NCBI GenBank assembly: GCA_930367215.1
Contig: OV884059.1
Coordinates: 246,201,803 to 246,265,802, forward strand
From: Pollenia angustigena
Taxonomy: Eukaryota > Arthropoda > Insecta > Diptera > Polleniidae
Reading direction: 5' to 3'
Length of the DNA: 64,000 bases
A program made the position numbers and the translations under genes. This document shows, one piece after another, positions 34,601 to 46,369 of this stretch (positions within the stretch are counted from its first letter, which is position 1; each line of letters starts with the position of its first letter). Under the pieces are notes generated by a model. That model was not told the origin of the DNA and ran no database searches. It saw only the letters and a program-made list of their open reading frames with translations.

Positions 34601-34849
34601 TTTTTATTATTTGATAATTATTGGAGCTTAGGTGATTTGCAAATGCAAATACAGGTTTTGTTTCCTGGAAGCAGTTTTACCTTAGATTACATTGGGACTT
34701 ATTTTTCAACTTTCTTTTTCCAGTTTAACAAAAGCGTATTCTAGCAGTTTTATTTTAGCTGAAAGAAAAAAAAGACCTTATGGACTTAATCAAAAACAAT
34801 GTTATTCCAATCAATATTATGAAGCGTACTATGAGCACGTTATTAATTA

Positions 34850-35157
34850 ATATATTAACAAAATTGTCGTATTATTTTGCTTTATGTTACATATTTTTTA
34901 TTTAATAAATCGGGTTTTTTGTATATTAGTTCTTGAAGTACACATTTTTAGTCCCTAATGTATTTTCAAATAAAAGTATTAATTCCCCTTGTACATAAAG
35001 TATATAATTTAAGTTTATATGTTCAAGTTTAATACACAAATTAGATTTTTTTATATTAAAAGTTCTTGAATTTTAAAATTTAAGTTTACATGTATTTTCG
35101 AAGTAATAAATTAATTTGATATTTTTCAAAATTTTACGTTGATTTTTTTTAATACAA
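34850..35157. other. AT-rich, no feature
   Basis: No gene or repeat structure recognised. Confidence 0.4.
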
Positions 35158-35433
35158 CAAAAGTGTCACAACTTGAAAAGAATTCAGCTAAGGTGACATA
35201 ACTTAAAATAACTCGGTAACTTGTGCAAATAATACATCATCAAAAATGACACAACTAAAAATTGATTATTATGTAGTGCATAAATGTTAAAAAAAAATAA
35301 CTCTTTAGATCATAATCTGTATGGATTTTCGAATAAATGGTCCAAAGTTTTTGTTTTTAACTATTTTTATTTAGGTCAAAAATATTTTTTTTTGATTTCT
35401 GAAAAAATCAAAATTTTGAGTTGTGTCACTTTT
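35158..35433. mobile_element. MITE with AAAAGTGWCACAACT ends
   Basis: Inverted ends AAAAGTGTCACAACTTGAAA (left) and AAAAGTGACACAACTCAAAA (right, reverse complement), about 276 bp, no coding sequence. Confidence 0.7.
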
Positions 35434-35454
35434 GAAATAGGTGTGCGATAAAAA

Positions 35455-35630
35455 GCCTCAATTAGCTGGGAGTAACAGTAACGTTGCAAATCAGCTACTT
35501 CATTTTGTTGTATGTAAAACAATTAGAACGATTACAGTTAGCAGTAAGATGTTACTTCTCAATCTGTAAGAAATAGATTGGTCTTAGTTTTTTACGGTAA
35601 GGTTACTGTTACTCCCGGCTAATTGAGCCT
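35455..35630. mobile_element. MITE, about 176 bp
   Basis: Inverted ends CTCAATTAGCYGGGAGTAAC followed by AGTAAC on both sides; small loop. Confidence 0.75.
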
Positions 35631-36059
35631 TAACTCAGACGTTTTAATTTAATTTTAGTTTTAAGGAAAACAAAAAAAAAATAATTTCCCTTTAATTAAA
35701 AACACAGGTTTAAAAAAATATTTTAGCGCAAAACTCATAATTTGCAAAATTGTCAAACAAAAGTTGCATTTAAAGCTTTAAACACATAAGCAAAAACATT
35801 AAACAGCTGACTCGAATATCGGTTTTATTTGTATTTGAAAATAACAAATCCGACTTATATAAAAAAAAAACTTGTTTTCATCATGACACCAAATAAAACC
35901 AATATTGGTTTGCGAAACCGACAATGAGCAAAACCGACTTTGTTTCTATGACACCCCTGATTACTTGAGTTTTTGACATGTATTAATACAAAGTATAATA
36001 GTGTAATCTAGCCTTAAGAAATAATTTGTGTGGCAAAACAACGTTTGCCGGGTCAGCTA

Positions 36060-36631
36060 GTGGAAACACATAAATTATTTATAAAATATTCATTTTATTG
36101 TTTAAAGAAAAATGACAAAAACTTTAAAATTAAATAAAGGTTTACAAAACAAATTTTGTTTGAAAATTTTACTTTTCAAACTGAAATAAAAATGTTCGTT
36201 TAGAAATTTATTTTGAAAACAAAAACAAATATACCCACGCCTTTAACAATTTTTAACCACCTGAGCAGCTACGTTCTAAATGACGTTATTTTACATAGCG
36301 TCTTCACCTGACAATTTTTTTGTCATACCAAACGTCGAAGTCTATAAGGGTATTCATTTCAGTTTTTTTATTTGTTGGAAAAATGGAAAAGTGGAAAAAT
36401 GTAATTTTTGTTACAACAACCACAAGAAAAAAAAATTCCACCAAAATTTAAATTTTTATCACACTAAGGGTATTCATTTCAATTTTTTTTTGGTTGGAAA
36501 AGTGGAAAAAAGAAAAATTACACTCTTATTGACGTGAACGGGGTTTTTTTTTCAAACTGTCAAAAAAAATCTGTCAAATAATTCGTGGAAGTAATTGATA
36601 TTTTTCAAGATGCCGAACAAAAGTGTTTTTA
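36060..36631. other. AT-rich with a 57-bp direct duplication
   Basis: AAGGGTATTCATTTCA..TTGGAAAAGTGGAAAA occurs at 36346-36402 and 36466-36525. The stretch before 36060 ends with GTTTGCCGGGTCAGCTAG, a motif I associate with the ends of fly repeats but cannot assign. No gene. Confidence 0.4.
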
Positions 36632-36927
36632 TTTATTTTTTTTTTTTTTTTTTATTTTTTATTTATTTATTAAATATCAATACAAAGAAGCCTTCGTGGC
36701 CAAGAGCATGTATTGTTAGTAATATATCTATGTATATATGTATACTAGTAAATATTTAACAGAATTTACTAAATATAAAAAAATCAAAATAAAAGATAAA
36801 AGATAATAGGCTCCCCAGCCATATAAATATTGTATAAAGAATTTTAAGAATAAAAATAAGGTCTCTACAGCCAAGTCAATAACAATGTAATAGATAATGC
36901 ATACGAAAATGTAATGCAATTAAATAT

Positions 36928-39791
36928 TTAAATTTGAACTCTGTTAAAATGCTCAAGGAGTTTCCTTTTATATGTAAGGTAAGAATACGAAAACAATTTT
37001 AAATTATTTGGAAGTGTACTCCAAGTTCTGTGTACTCTAATTAGAAAAGAACGATGAAAAACAGAAAGATGTCCCAGTGGAACATCAATCTGAACGTTAC
37101 GTGTTGAATTAATAAAAGAAAACATATTTAACAGTAAAGTAGGTTGCCTATGTATCATTATTTTATAAAAGTGGAGCAAAATACGTAGACTCAAGTAATG
37201 ATGAAATTCACATTTTAAAAATACAGGAACAAGCAACGAGACACGATCATGCTCTTGTATATTCACATCAAAAACATAACGCACAATTTTTCTGAAAATT
37301 GCCTCAATAATGTGCAAATTATAAGACCAAGTTCCAGAAAAAACCTCAATGCCGTAGTTAACACGTGACATAATTAGAGAATAGGCAAGTCGATTTCTAA
37401 TATACTTAGGTGTAAAAGCTTTCAATCGATAAAGTCTTCTCAAGACTAGACAGCATGTGTTAGCTATGGCATTAACATGATCCGAAAACGTTAATTTGGA
37501 GTCCAGAATAATACCAAGGCATTTAAGAGAACCTGAAAAACCAATTTCACAGCCACCAATGAATAGTCTAGGGTAAGACAAATTCCTTTCAGAAGAATAA
37601 AATTGCATTGCCTTCGTTTTAGTAGGATTTATCTCAAGCGAATTCGTATGCATCCACATGGATAAAGAACTGAAATGATTATTTAAAGAATTTTCGAAAT
37701 TTAAATGGCTAAAATCCGCAGTATACAATAAGAAGATATCATCAGCAAAAACAAAGGGCTGACAGAAGTTATTTTTCATAATTGGAATGCAATCATTTAA
37801 ATACATAAGAAACAATAAAGGCCCAAGAACCGAACCTTGGGGTACCCCAGAGATAACAAGATCCACACTAGAGCACGACCCATTAAAGGAAACATATTGG
37901 TAACGATTTATGAGATAAGAATATACTAATTTACACGCTGATTTAGAAAAATTGAAGTTCTCATAAAGCTTTTTTATAAGAATGTAATGATTAATGCGAT
38001 CAAATGCTTTAGTAAGGTCTAAAGAAACCAATATACAATTTAAATGACTATCCAATTTTTTCCTAACGGATTCAGTTAACGAGAGTAGTAAGGAAGTATT
38101 GTTTAGATTCTTTTGAAAGGCATATTGATTTGGATTAATTAACGAATATTTATCACAATGGGATAAAATCTGCACCTTTATTAAGTTTTCCATAATTTTA
38201 GACATCGCCGATAAAATAGTAATGGGTCTAAAACTCCCATTAGTAACTCCTTTAGGGATGGGTACTACTTTACCAATTTTCCAACTTGTGGGAAACTTGC
38301 CGACAGTAAATATCGTGTTTATTACATATAGAAAACTTGAAGAGATGAGGGGAGCGATGAGTTTTATAAACTTAATAGGAATATTGTCATGACCAATGGC
38401 ATTAGATTTAATAGAATTCAAGGCTATAAGAAAATCAGTTTCAGTGACCGGATTAAAAGAAAAAGAACCTATACTATCCGATAAGTTATCAAATATAAAA
38501 TCACCATAAACATTAGGCCTCATATTGCCTAAAAAATATCTAGCTATTTCCTCAACATCCATTATATCAGCATCAGATTCCGCACGACCAGTACAACCTA
38601 AACTACGTAACCTACTCCACATTTGTTTATTATTTATCCCAGTAAACAAACGTTCACCATATTTTCGACGCGATTTCCTAATTACAGATTTAGCCTTATT
38701 TCTCAGCCTACAATAACACCTCCAGTTTTCATCAGTTCTATTTCTAAGATAAGTCCCATAAACGAGATCTCTTTCAGATCTAGCATAAATAATGTCCCTA
38801 GAATTCATCCAATTTAAAGGAGACGAATTTGGTACAATAGTAGATGAAGGTACAAAGTTATGAAGGCCATAAATTAAATTAGTCAAAATTGATAATTGCA
38901 AATCAATATCATTTGTATAGAAAATAGGAGATGTATCAAATTGCTCATAATACTGGATAAGATCATTGAAGTTAACACGATTATAATCCTTAAATCGAAC
39001 TATGTTGTTACGTAACGGCATAGAAATTTTAATGGAAATTATTATGAAGCTATGATATGAAGAGAAAAACGGAAATTGCAATTGAGTTTTATAAGCAACA
39101 GCAGAAGGTTGGCTACTTAGGAAAAAATCTATGAGCGAAGTGGAACCATTAGCTAGCTGAAAATGAGTGGGTAAACAGTTATGAGAAATGTGCAGGCCGC
39201 ATCTTGAGATCAGTCTTCGAAAGTTGATTGATTTGGCTTGATTAAAAAGATTACAATTAAAATCCCCCATAACAAAAATATCGGAATATCTATCAAATAG
39301 GTCACTATGAAGGCTTTCAAATGAATGTATATCACCACCAGGTAAATAGACAACACCAACAATTGTAGAGACACCTTTACTAAAAATCTCAATGAATAGC
39401 GATTCACACACACCATACTGTCTGCCCCGAAAAACAACTTTGTAACGAAATTTATTAGATAAATATAAACAAACACCTCCAGCTCTACTAGGAAGATTAC
39501 TACAACCTGAATTCTTTGGTCGATCATTTCGCACTAGATTGTAGCCCATAATAGATAATGATGCTGAAAGAATGTCAGGTTTAAACCATGTTTCCGATAC
39601 GCCAATTATATCAAGATAAGATTCAGCAAAAATGTGTTTAAATTCATCAGCTTAGTACCTGAATTAGATGGACATAAACTTTGGGCATTTATATGGCCAA
39701 TGTTCAAATTGTTCACATGAGAAGATAGACAGTTATTTAACATTGAAACATCTCTGGCTATAGGACCTAGGTTGTAGTTATGGGACATCAA
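36928..39791 (-). CDS. LINE ORF2: endonuclease plus reverse transcriptase
   Basis: The open part from 39549 is 873 codons. Domains: APE-type endonuclease (GDFN at 95-98; NGSTSLIDFFLS at 134-145; SYH at 164-166 where most relatives have SDH, so a catalytic Asp may be lost); linker; reverse transcriptase with GHDNIP (386-391), RPITILSAMSKI (441-452), SLDLTKAFD (509-517), SGVPQGSVLGPL (567-578), FVFADDIFLLY (599-609); then a C-terminal domain to 873. The N-terminus continues in another frame at 39606-39791 (LNIGHINAQSLCPSNSG), separated by a one-base shift near 39648 next to an in-frame TAA. The enzyme would nick target DNA and copy the LINE RNA at that site. Only this early shift prevents a full product. 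Confidence 0.88.
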
Positions 39792-40143
39792 AAATCAAAC
39801 AATAATTATATTTTGGGGGGAGCCTAATAACTATAATAATAAGGTAATAATATAACATTTTCAATATGAAAAAAAACAACATCATTATAAAATAATAAGC
39901 TGCTTGACAAAAAATTAAAATAGAATACAAAAAAAAATTTTTTATATCAAAGAAAAAATATTAACAAAGGCAGTACTATTTAAAAACAAAAAAAGATAAA
40001 ACATTTCATCAATAGTTATACTATCCATTAAGTTTATGAGAATTTATAAACAATAATATTATAAAGAACTTTTATAGGGAAATAAATGAGTATTGTTAAA
40101 AAATCGAACATAAGTCAGTTAGAAATGAAAATTAGTTTGAGGG

Positions 40144-40470
40144 CTAATTAATACTTAATTTGAATAAGTCGATACATCCCTGAAAGTTGACAGTTTTAAC
40201 ATCTCCATTCATCATTGTAATTTTAGCCATAAGAACTTCACGATGTATAATATTATAGCCATTTATCCTCTTGTCCCTTTTTAACTTCCAGCATATTTTA
40301 AGTAATTTATTAGCAAGGCTTGTATAATTATCATTTAAGTACACACGGTTTTCATTGGTACCACCAACAATATTAGATACTTTAAGAGATTTGTGTTTGA
40401 AATATTCCGAGATAACCTTATCACGCTTGACAATTTGACCAAATTTAACAATAGAAATGATAGAAATCAA
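40144..40470 (-). CDS. LINE ORF1 (C-terminal part)
   Basis: 108 codons containing GGTNENRVYLNDNYTSLANK, then LLKICWKLKRDKRI and a closing CIDLFKLS. The pattern (R-(V/I)-Y-x-N-(D/E)-x-x-T, helix, basic segment) resembles the C-terminal region of the RNA-binding ORF1 proteins of CR1/Jockey-type LINEs. No zinc knuckles and no N-terminal coiled coil are present, so it is incomplete. It lies about 350 bp upstream of ORF2 on the same strand. Confidence 0.6.
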   Translation of the reverse strand: MISIISIVKFGQIVKRDKVISEYFKHKSLKVSNIVGGTNENRVYLNDNYTSLANKLLKICWKLKRDKRINGYNIIHREVLMAKITMMNGDVKTVNFQGCIDLFKLSIN

Positions 40471-40749
40471 TTTTAAAAACGAAACGATTTGAAACGAAAA
40501 TATCGTTTTAAGTATCTTTAAATATGGATTTTAAATACATATTCCTTTTATTTTCAGTCTTTGTTCTTTTAAATGTTATATTATATACGTTAAATGAAGT
40601 GTTTTCCGAACGAAAATTCAAGACTATAATTTAGAAATGGATTTTAAAATCCCTCGAAATTCATCACACCTTTTAAAAACGTTCGTTTGGAAATCGATCG
40701 ATTTTCATCACATACCTGTATGTTTTCCTAATATTTCAACATACTTATA

Positions 40750-40994
40750 CGCTTATTTGCTGCAAGACCGGCATAACTCAAAAAATGAAATTTTGGAGTT
40801 AGAGATGCAGAATTGTTCGCTTTGTTTTTCTTTATATTGTGTATTAAATTAATCTTTCTATATTTTATACTTTCCCAGTTTGACGAGAATGTGTCTTCTT
40901 TTTTTCTTAGTAGTTAGAGCAAATCAAAAACTTTAAATGCGTTTATCTCGAAATGGATTTTTTTGAGTTATGCCGGTCTTGCAGCAAATGAGCG
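40750..40994. mobile_element. MITE, about 245 bp
   Basis: Inverted ends CGCTYATTTGCTGCAAGACC followed by GGCATAACTCAAAAAA on both sides. Confidence 0.75.
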
Positions 40995-43663
40995 ATATGT
41001 AAAACCTTATATTTAAGTCAATTATTTTACTGCACAACACTCCAAAACTGATCTGAAAAGAATCATTTGTGTGATTTTTACAAAAAATAATCAGCCAAAT
41101 GCTAGCTGGGAAGTTTTAAAATTATTAAAGATTAAAATAATATCAAAAAACATGCTTGTATTTAATTGCGCTAAAAGAAAAAATACACCTTTACTTTTAA
41201 ACTTTTACTATCAACTTATAACGCCATTACACAAAGCTTGACAGAGTTACAATATGCAAAAGTTCAAACTTCATGATAAATTTGATGATTTTACCTATAG
41301 AATTTGTTGCTCGTGGTCCCCAGCCAACAATTGCAGTTTTACTTTTAATGTCCGTTAACAATGAAAATATTGGTCCCATTGTAAGCAACGGATCGTTGAT
41401 TAAATCATCTTTGAATTCGTTTTCTCAACAATTCAGAATAGCACATATAAATTGTCAAAGTATTAAACCGTTTCAGAATGATGTTAAATTTGATGAGTTT
41501 AAAAATTTTGTCAGAGATAGCTTTGAGTTAATTGCAATTTCAGATCAATACGTTTGGAAAACTGCAAAGTGATTAGGAATGACCGTTTGCATCGTCGGGG
41601 TGGTGGCGTTTGCATATATTTAAATAGTAACCTGCAACATAAAATTGCTTTTCAAATTTCTACCTATGATTGTGAATAGATTAATACTATTTTTGGAGTC
41701 GTGTATTTACCATATGGGAACATTGGTGCATTTGAAATTACGATCTGCTTTTAAAATACAGTAACATAATAATTGTTGGTGACTTTAATTGTAATATGTT
41801 TAATCCGGTCAAATCTAGTCAAATGCGTTCTATGTGTGTCGGTTTTGGTATCTCAGTTCAACATAATTCTCGCCCAACTCACTTTGACATAATACATCGT
41901 TCTACTTCCTTATTGGATTATTGGTTTTTAAGTGATCAATCCATGATTTCATATACCAGCCAGGTACAGTGTCCTGCTATTTCTCACCACTCATTAATTT
42001 ATGCAGCTTTTCGATTTAAAGTTGTACGGTCCTGTGAAGTAATGGAACATCGGAATTTTAATGCTATTGACTGGAATGGCCTCTAAGAGTTTCTATCGGG
42101 ATTTGACTCGTATTGGTTTTTTTAATTCCGCCGATGTAAATTTTGAGAATTTAATTATAGATTCATTGGTTGCCTCACTTTAATGTTTTGTTCCGATTGT
42201 TAGAAGAAAAGTAAGACGTGACAATAAAACTTGGATGAAGCCTAGGGCTATTTTATTGGCTACATCCCTTAGAGACTTGGCGTATTCAGCTTTTGTATCT
42301 AGCAGATCTACCAAAAACTGGGCAATTTTTTGCAGATACCGAAACAGGGCCAAAAATATCATTCGTAAGGAGAAAAGAAAATTTTATGCTAGTTTGTTCG
42401 TAGAAGACGGCTTGTGTGGTACCTATCCCTAAGTCAAAAAATATTCGTGATTTTGAGGACTTGAGGCCAATTTCAATTCTTTCTGCTCTGTCAAAAGCGG
42501 TTGAACATATTATGAAGGATCAGATATTGTCATTTGTTCGCAATAGTATTGTTTTTTCGCAATAGTATTGTTTTTTCGCAATATGCTTTTCGCCATGGTC
42601 ATAGTGCTAAAACTCCTTTACTTAGCCTAACATTTTTTTAAAAATTTTTGATAATAGATAGACCCATTCCGATGTTTTAACTCAATTACAAAGTTCAAAA
42701 GGTGCAATACGTAACCCATAGTTTGAACTAGAATGGTTTTTTCGGCTCTCCTGAAAAATTTTATTTTAAGACATACGCGGTTGCCCAAGAACACCACAGA
42801 ATTTTGATAAGAAAATTAAGAGAAATATTTAATTTTTCCGCAACGGCCTGGCCTATAAGTTGATTTATTCGTATTTGACGGATCGTGTTCAGTTTGTAGT
42901 ATTAACAATATATGTATATTCTAATCTACTCCATCTTATATCTGGTGTTCCCCAAGCCTCAGTTTTGCGACCAATTCTCTTCACGTTACACGTTAATGAC
43001 TTATCAACCCAGCAAAAAACTTTTGAAGTTGTTCAAGTAGAAGGGATATTTTCATGACTTCCTTAGCACTTAACTACTTGAATGAATTAACAATGCGTTC
43101 CAAAATTCGAATAAGTTTTAAATAAGTGAACCCATGAAAAATTACATGCAATGCACCCATTCAACTCTTATGTAGGAATTACAATTTTTCACTATAATTA
43201 TGTATTCTTTTAGGATTGAAAGGGGACGAATATTATTAAATTTTTTTTAATATATACATATGTACACTCATAAAATTTTTTCAGTAACTGATTGTAGGTT
43301 ATTAAATTCGTTTTCGGTACTGTTAAAATTTAATAAAAATGTAGTTATTTTACGAATAATTTTATTTTTCAACATTAATGTTTGTTATTCAAAAAACAAA
43401 CTACCAAAAAATAATGTTCTTTCGTTTTTATTTTTTTATGTAGTTTGATTTTTGTCGGTTAAAATATATTTTTTAAAAGTAAATACTATTCGATTTAAAC
43501 GAATATGCTGTTCAATAAATAAAAAATTAAAAAATGAATGTAAAAATCATTTGTTTTAAATGAAATGTAAATGATCCGTTTTCTAAATGAATTTTAATTT
43601 GTTTCAAATGAATTTTCATTTGAATTTAACTACATAATATTTTGAGTGTAAATACATTTAATT

Positions 43664-44243
43664 ATACCCACACCACAATAGTGGAGAGGGTATTATGCAT
43701 TTATGCTGATGTATGTAACGCCTTAAAATATTGGTCCTAGACCCACCTTAAAGTATACCGATCGACTCAGAATCACTTTCTGAGTCGAACTAACGATGTC
43801 CGTCCGGCTGGCAGGCTGGCTGGCTGGCTGGATGTCCATGTAACCTTGTGCGCAAAGTACAGGTCGCAATTTTGGAGATAATTTGATAAAATTTTGGACA
43901 TAGGTTCTTATTGACTCAAGGACCAAGCCTATTGAATCGTAGGACCACGAGGGAAGATAGGGGGAAATTTCTTCCTCTCAGAAACTATCAAACCGATTTC
44001 AATGAAATTTAAAACATAGATAGAACCATATCTATATGGACACATTAGCTATACAGTTTTTCAAAAATAGGACCACAAGGGGAGGCAGGATGCAATTCTG
44101 CCTCTCACAAACTTTCAAACCGATTTTCATGAAGTTTATAAGCATAGATAAACCTATATTTATATGGACACATAAGCATGATTTAAATACTGTGGTGTAG
44201 GGTATCACATGGTCGGGCTTGACCGACTATACTTTCTTACTTG
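43664..44243. repeat. Mini-me-like repeat
   Basis: Begins TATACCCACACCACAATAGT, contains GTCCGTCCGGCTGGCAGGCT and CAAAGTACAGGTCGCAA, and ends GACTATACTTTCTTACTTGT. The (GTCY)n-like part is short. Confidence 0.75.
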
Positions 44244-44289
44244 TTAAATTTGTTATATTGCGTATATCAAGGGTTATCCAATAGGTCTG

Positions 44290-44385
44290 CTTACCTCTAC
44301 AACAATACAAAAACAACAGGCATTTTGTTTGTGTAAAATTTACCCACCGTTGTCAAAATCTTACTACTACATAGGGAAAACAAAA
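44290..44385 (-). repeat. Unoccupied paralogue of the hAT site at 21.5 kb
   Basis: The minus strand reads GTTTTCCCTATGTAGTAGTA followed by AG-TTTTG-type sequence and TTTACACAAACAAAATGC. It matches 21479-21499 joined to 22719-22800. Only one GTAGTAGT is present and no hAT element. Confidence 0.85.
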
Positions 44386-45879
44386 GGAAAAATTTAATTT
44401 ATAATAAATTCCCATAATGCATATAAAAATTAATATCGAGCACCAATGAAAATACGTATTAAAATCATTAAAGATTCATTGCTTTTCAATTACACTCAAT
44501 TCAGTTAATATTCCAGATCAATGAAAACCGCGATCTAATCACTGAACTTTCATTGGTTCTAAGCAATATTTTTAATGACGAGCCGTTTACCTAAATGTGA
44601 ACCCATGCACGCCAAAGACACGCTAATGTTAAAATCATGCATGTTTCACCTAAAAAGAACCAGTGCATTATCCGCGGAACCCATGAATTTACTACTTCTT
44701 TTGCATGTCTTTTTTTGCTGGGAAGTTATATTGATAACCATATATATATGTATGTATGTAAGTCATTTTTGTTCGCTGATGTATTACTTTTGTTTAACGG
44801 CAGAAAATCAAAAAATTAATAATTAATTTTTAAATATCAATGATATTCTTCAACGTTAGACCAATATAGAAGGTCTAATGAAAAAACCCTACCCATAAAT
44901 TCTTCGAAGACTCTCTTGCTTTTGGAATCAATGAACAGCAATTACTTAATTTAAACATACATGTTGGTGAAACATGCGTCAACTTCGTGGATCGGTGTAT
45001 AGGCATTTATTTAGATATGTAAATGTTTAAACTTTGAGACTCATATGGATAACATTAGCTGGAAAGTTTCAGGGTTAGTGCGTCAACTTTACTCTACGAA
45101 TATTTATTTGTCACAACGAATTAAATTGCGTTTGGCTCATGAAGTTTTAATCCCACAGATCTTATATGGTCTTGAAGTCTTTTCTGGTTCAATGAATTCT
45201 TTAAGTTAGGTCGTATCGCTAACATGATTGTACGGGACGTTTATGGTGTTCGTAGGAATGATCACATATCTGAATACGTTAAACGCTTCATGGGCTGTTC
45301 TTTGGGTAATGTAATAACTTTACGTAACTTGGTGTTTTTCTATAATATTAAAAAAGCGGGTTTCCCACGCAACTTTATTCCAAATTAATTTTTTCCCATT
45401 CAACAAGGAACCCTTAAATTATACATATTGCCTAAAATTAAAATGCTTTATTTGAAAGGTATTTTATTGTAAGAATTGCACGTCGTTGGAACACATTACC
45501 CATTGAGCTTCGCGTGTTTTCACACTCAAACAACGCCTTTCGTGTGAAAATGTTGGCTGTTCTTACGAACTTATAGTGAACAATTTTTTATATGTATATT
45601 ACGATTTATATTAATTTAAACGTGATGTTGCTTATATATTTTTGGGAACAATTGTCTTTTGATATTTTCTATTTAATATATATATGTGTGTGCATGTATA
45701 TGTGTACATCCATATATAGATATTTATTTTGGTTTGGGACCTAGGGATTTAAGTTCAATTCTAAATTTAAATATTTTTAGTAATAATTCTGATATATTTA
45801 TTGCAATATAATGAGGCTTTTATATTACCTGCAATAAATTGAAAAATTAAGTTTTATAGAAATAAATGTAAATTAGTGA

Positions 45880-46369
45880 TTACCGCTAATGGTTTCATTT
45901 CCCAGGCAATTAATATAATATGGTAGCACTGTGTTAATTATTTTTATGGAATATATTTTGTGTGTTGTAATAGAATTACAAAAGAATTTAAATCCAAGTA
46001 CAAACAAGGTTTGTAATTACCTGCAAACGTGTTGTAAACTCAAATTTATCCAATAGTGCCTTGTCATCCCACAAATTGCAACTTTGATCGTTTTCCATAC
46101 AAACGCGACACACATTTATATTAAAAAGTGAATTCATTTTTTATCACAGAATACTGTGTTTTTTATACTGACCAATAAATTAAGTACAAACAAAAATTCT
46201 GAATAGTAATAGAATGGTATAAACAGAACGAAACATACGGAATGAAGAATTGTCAATTGTTGACGCTGTCAAAATTTTATTGTTTATTATTAGCATTGTA
46301 CCAAAATATACTAGGTAGCCACAAAGAACCAGCTGTTTATTTCTTCGTTTCGTGATCCCAGCAAACACG
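45880..46369 (-). other. Mostly featureless; one possible short exon
   Basis: 46021-46098 (minus) is an ATG-initiated frame of exactly 26 codons (MENDQSCNLWDDKALLDKFE..) ending at a CAG/GTAATT donor-like site. The WDD-x-x-L-x-x-x-(F/Y) start vaguely recalls SMN-type N-termini, but no second exon was found. Treat it as a candidate only. Confidence 0.2.

Larger units (their letters stand above)
33121..34830 (+). pseudogene. Cys-rich, spliced gene remnant of unknown function, split by an LTR
   Basis: From 33121 the frame reads DDEDIHDNRNNKGKKRVRKP then RNWSIKRQN and a stop. After a frameshift it reads QPCGETCRLRCTDQISEADR and QQLFDN, a C-x3-C-x3-C cluster followed by an amphipathic helix. The frame resumes beyond the LTR complex at 34604 as LFDNYWSLGDLQMQIQ, then has a clean 69-bp intron (34655-34723, GT..AG) and a short distal exon. 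I recall this arrangement (basic KRxRNP-x-W segment, C..C..C, then I-x-x-x-R-x-x-x-F-x-x-FWSLGD) from uncharacterised insect proteins with many copies, so a transposon gene is likely, possibly that of the surrounding 27796-35959 element. Function unknown. Confidence 0.5.
27796..35959. mobile_element. Large compound element with CAGGGGTGT ends and ATT duplication
   Basis: The ends are CAGGGGTGT(A/C)ATAGAAAC inverted repeats. ATT flanks both (27793-27795, 35960-35962). The sequence without the insertion is present, inverted, at about 50893-50975: it joins ..CTTTGTCAT to ACTTGAG.. with a single ATT. Subterminal motifs TGTCGGTTT and AACCAATATTGGTT recur at both ends. Its 8.16 kb holds a dead hAT transposase (-), a spliced Cys-rich gene remnant (+) and at least seven later insertions, so its original gene is uncertain. 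A 3-bp duplication argues against the hAT gene being its own. Confidence 0.8.
36632..40480 (-). mobile_element. Nearly complete Jockey/CR1-type LINE
   Basis: It carries ORF1 (40144-40470, N-terminally incomplete), ORF2 with endonuclease and reverse transcriptase (36928-39791), a 3' UTR and a poly(A) tail (T run 36632-36665 on the plus strand). The 5' end near 40480 is probably truncated because ORF1 lacks its beginning. Confidence 0.9.
43003..44719. mobile_element. 1.7-kb insertion in the dead LINE
   Basis: Ends CCCAGCAAAAAA at both sides in inverted orientation, placed exactly where the reverse transcriptase frame breaks. It contains a Mini-me copy and a repeat that also flanks the hAT element at 21.5 kb. 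No transposase was recognised. Confidence 0.55.
41273..45870 (+). pseudogene. Second LINE of the same type, dead and split
   Basis: Plus-strand blocks in order: FRIAHINCQSIKPFQNDVKF (about 41430), HNSRPTHFDIIHRSTSLLDY (41860), SLRDLAYSAF..NRAKNIIRKEKRKFY (42260-42390), DLRPISILSALSKAVEHIM (42460-42520), SQYAFRHGHSAKTPLLSL (about 42570), SGVPQASVLRPILF (42940), [insertion 43003-44719], SFLFAD-VLLLFNG (44764, one codon of the FADD motif lost), RIKLRLAHEVLIPQILYGLE (45115-45180) and the C-terminus to about 45570. Stops and shifts are frequent. It matches ORF2 of the 36.6-40.5 kb LINE in order and motifs but is far more decayed. The 3' end lies near 45870. Confidence 0.85.

Noticed and set aside
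27796..35959. Calling the whole 8.2-kb element a hAT transposon because it contains hAT coding sequence
   Set aside because: The empty-site comparison gives a 3-bp, not an 8-bp, duplication, and the hAT gene is itself partially duplicated inside.
46021..46098. Naming the WDD-containing exon as SMN
   Set aside because: The resemblance rests on a few residues and no further exon was found.
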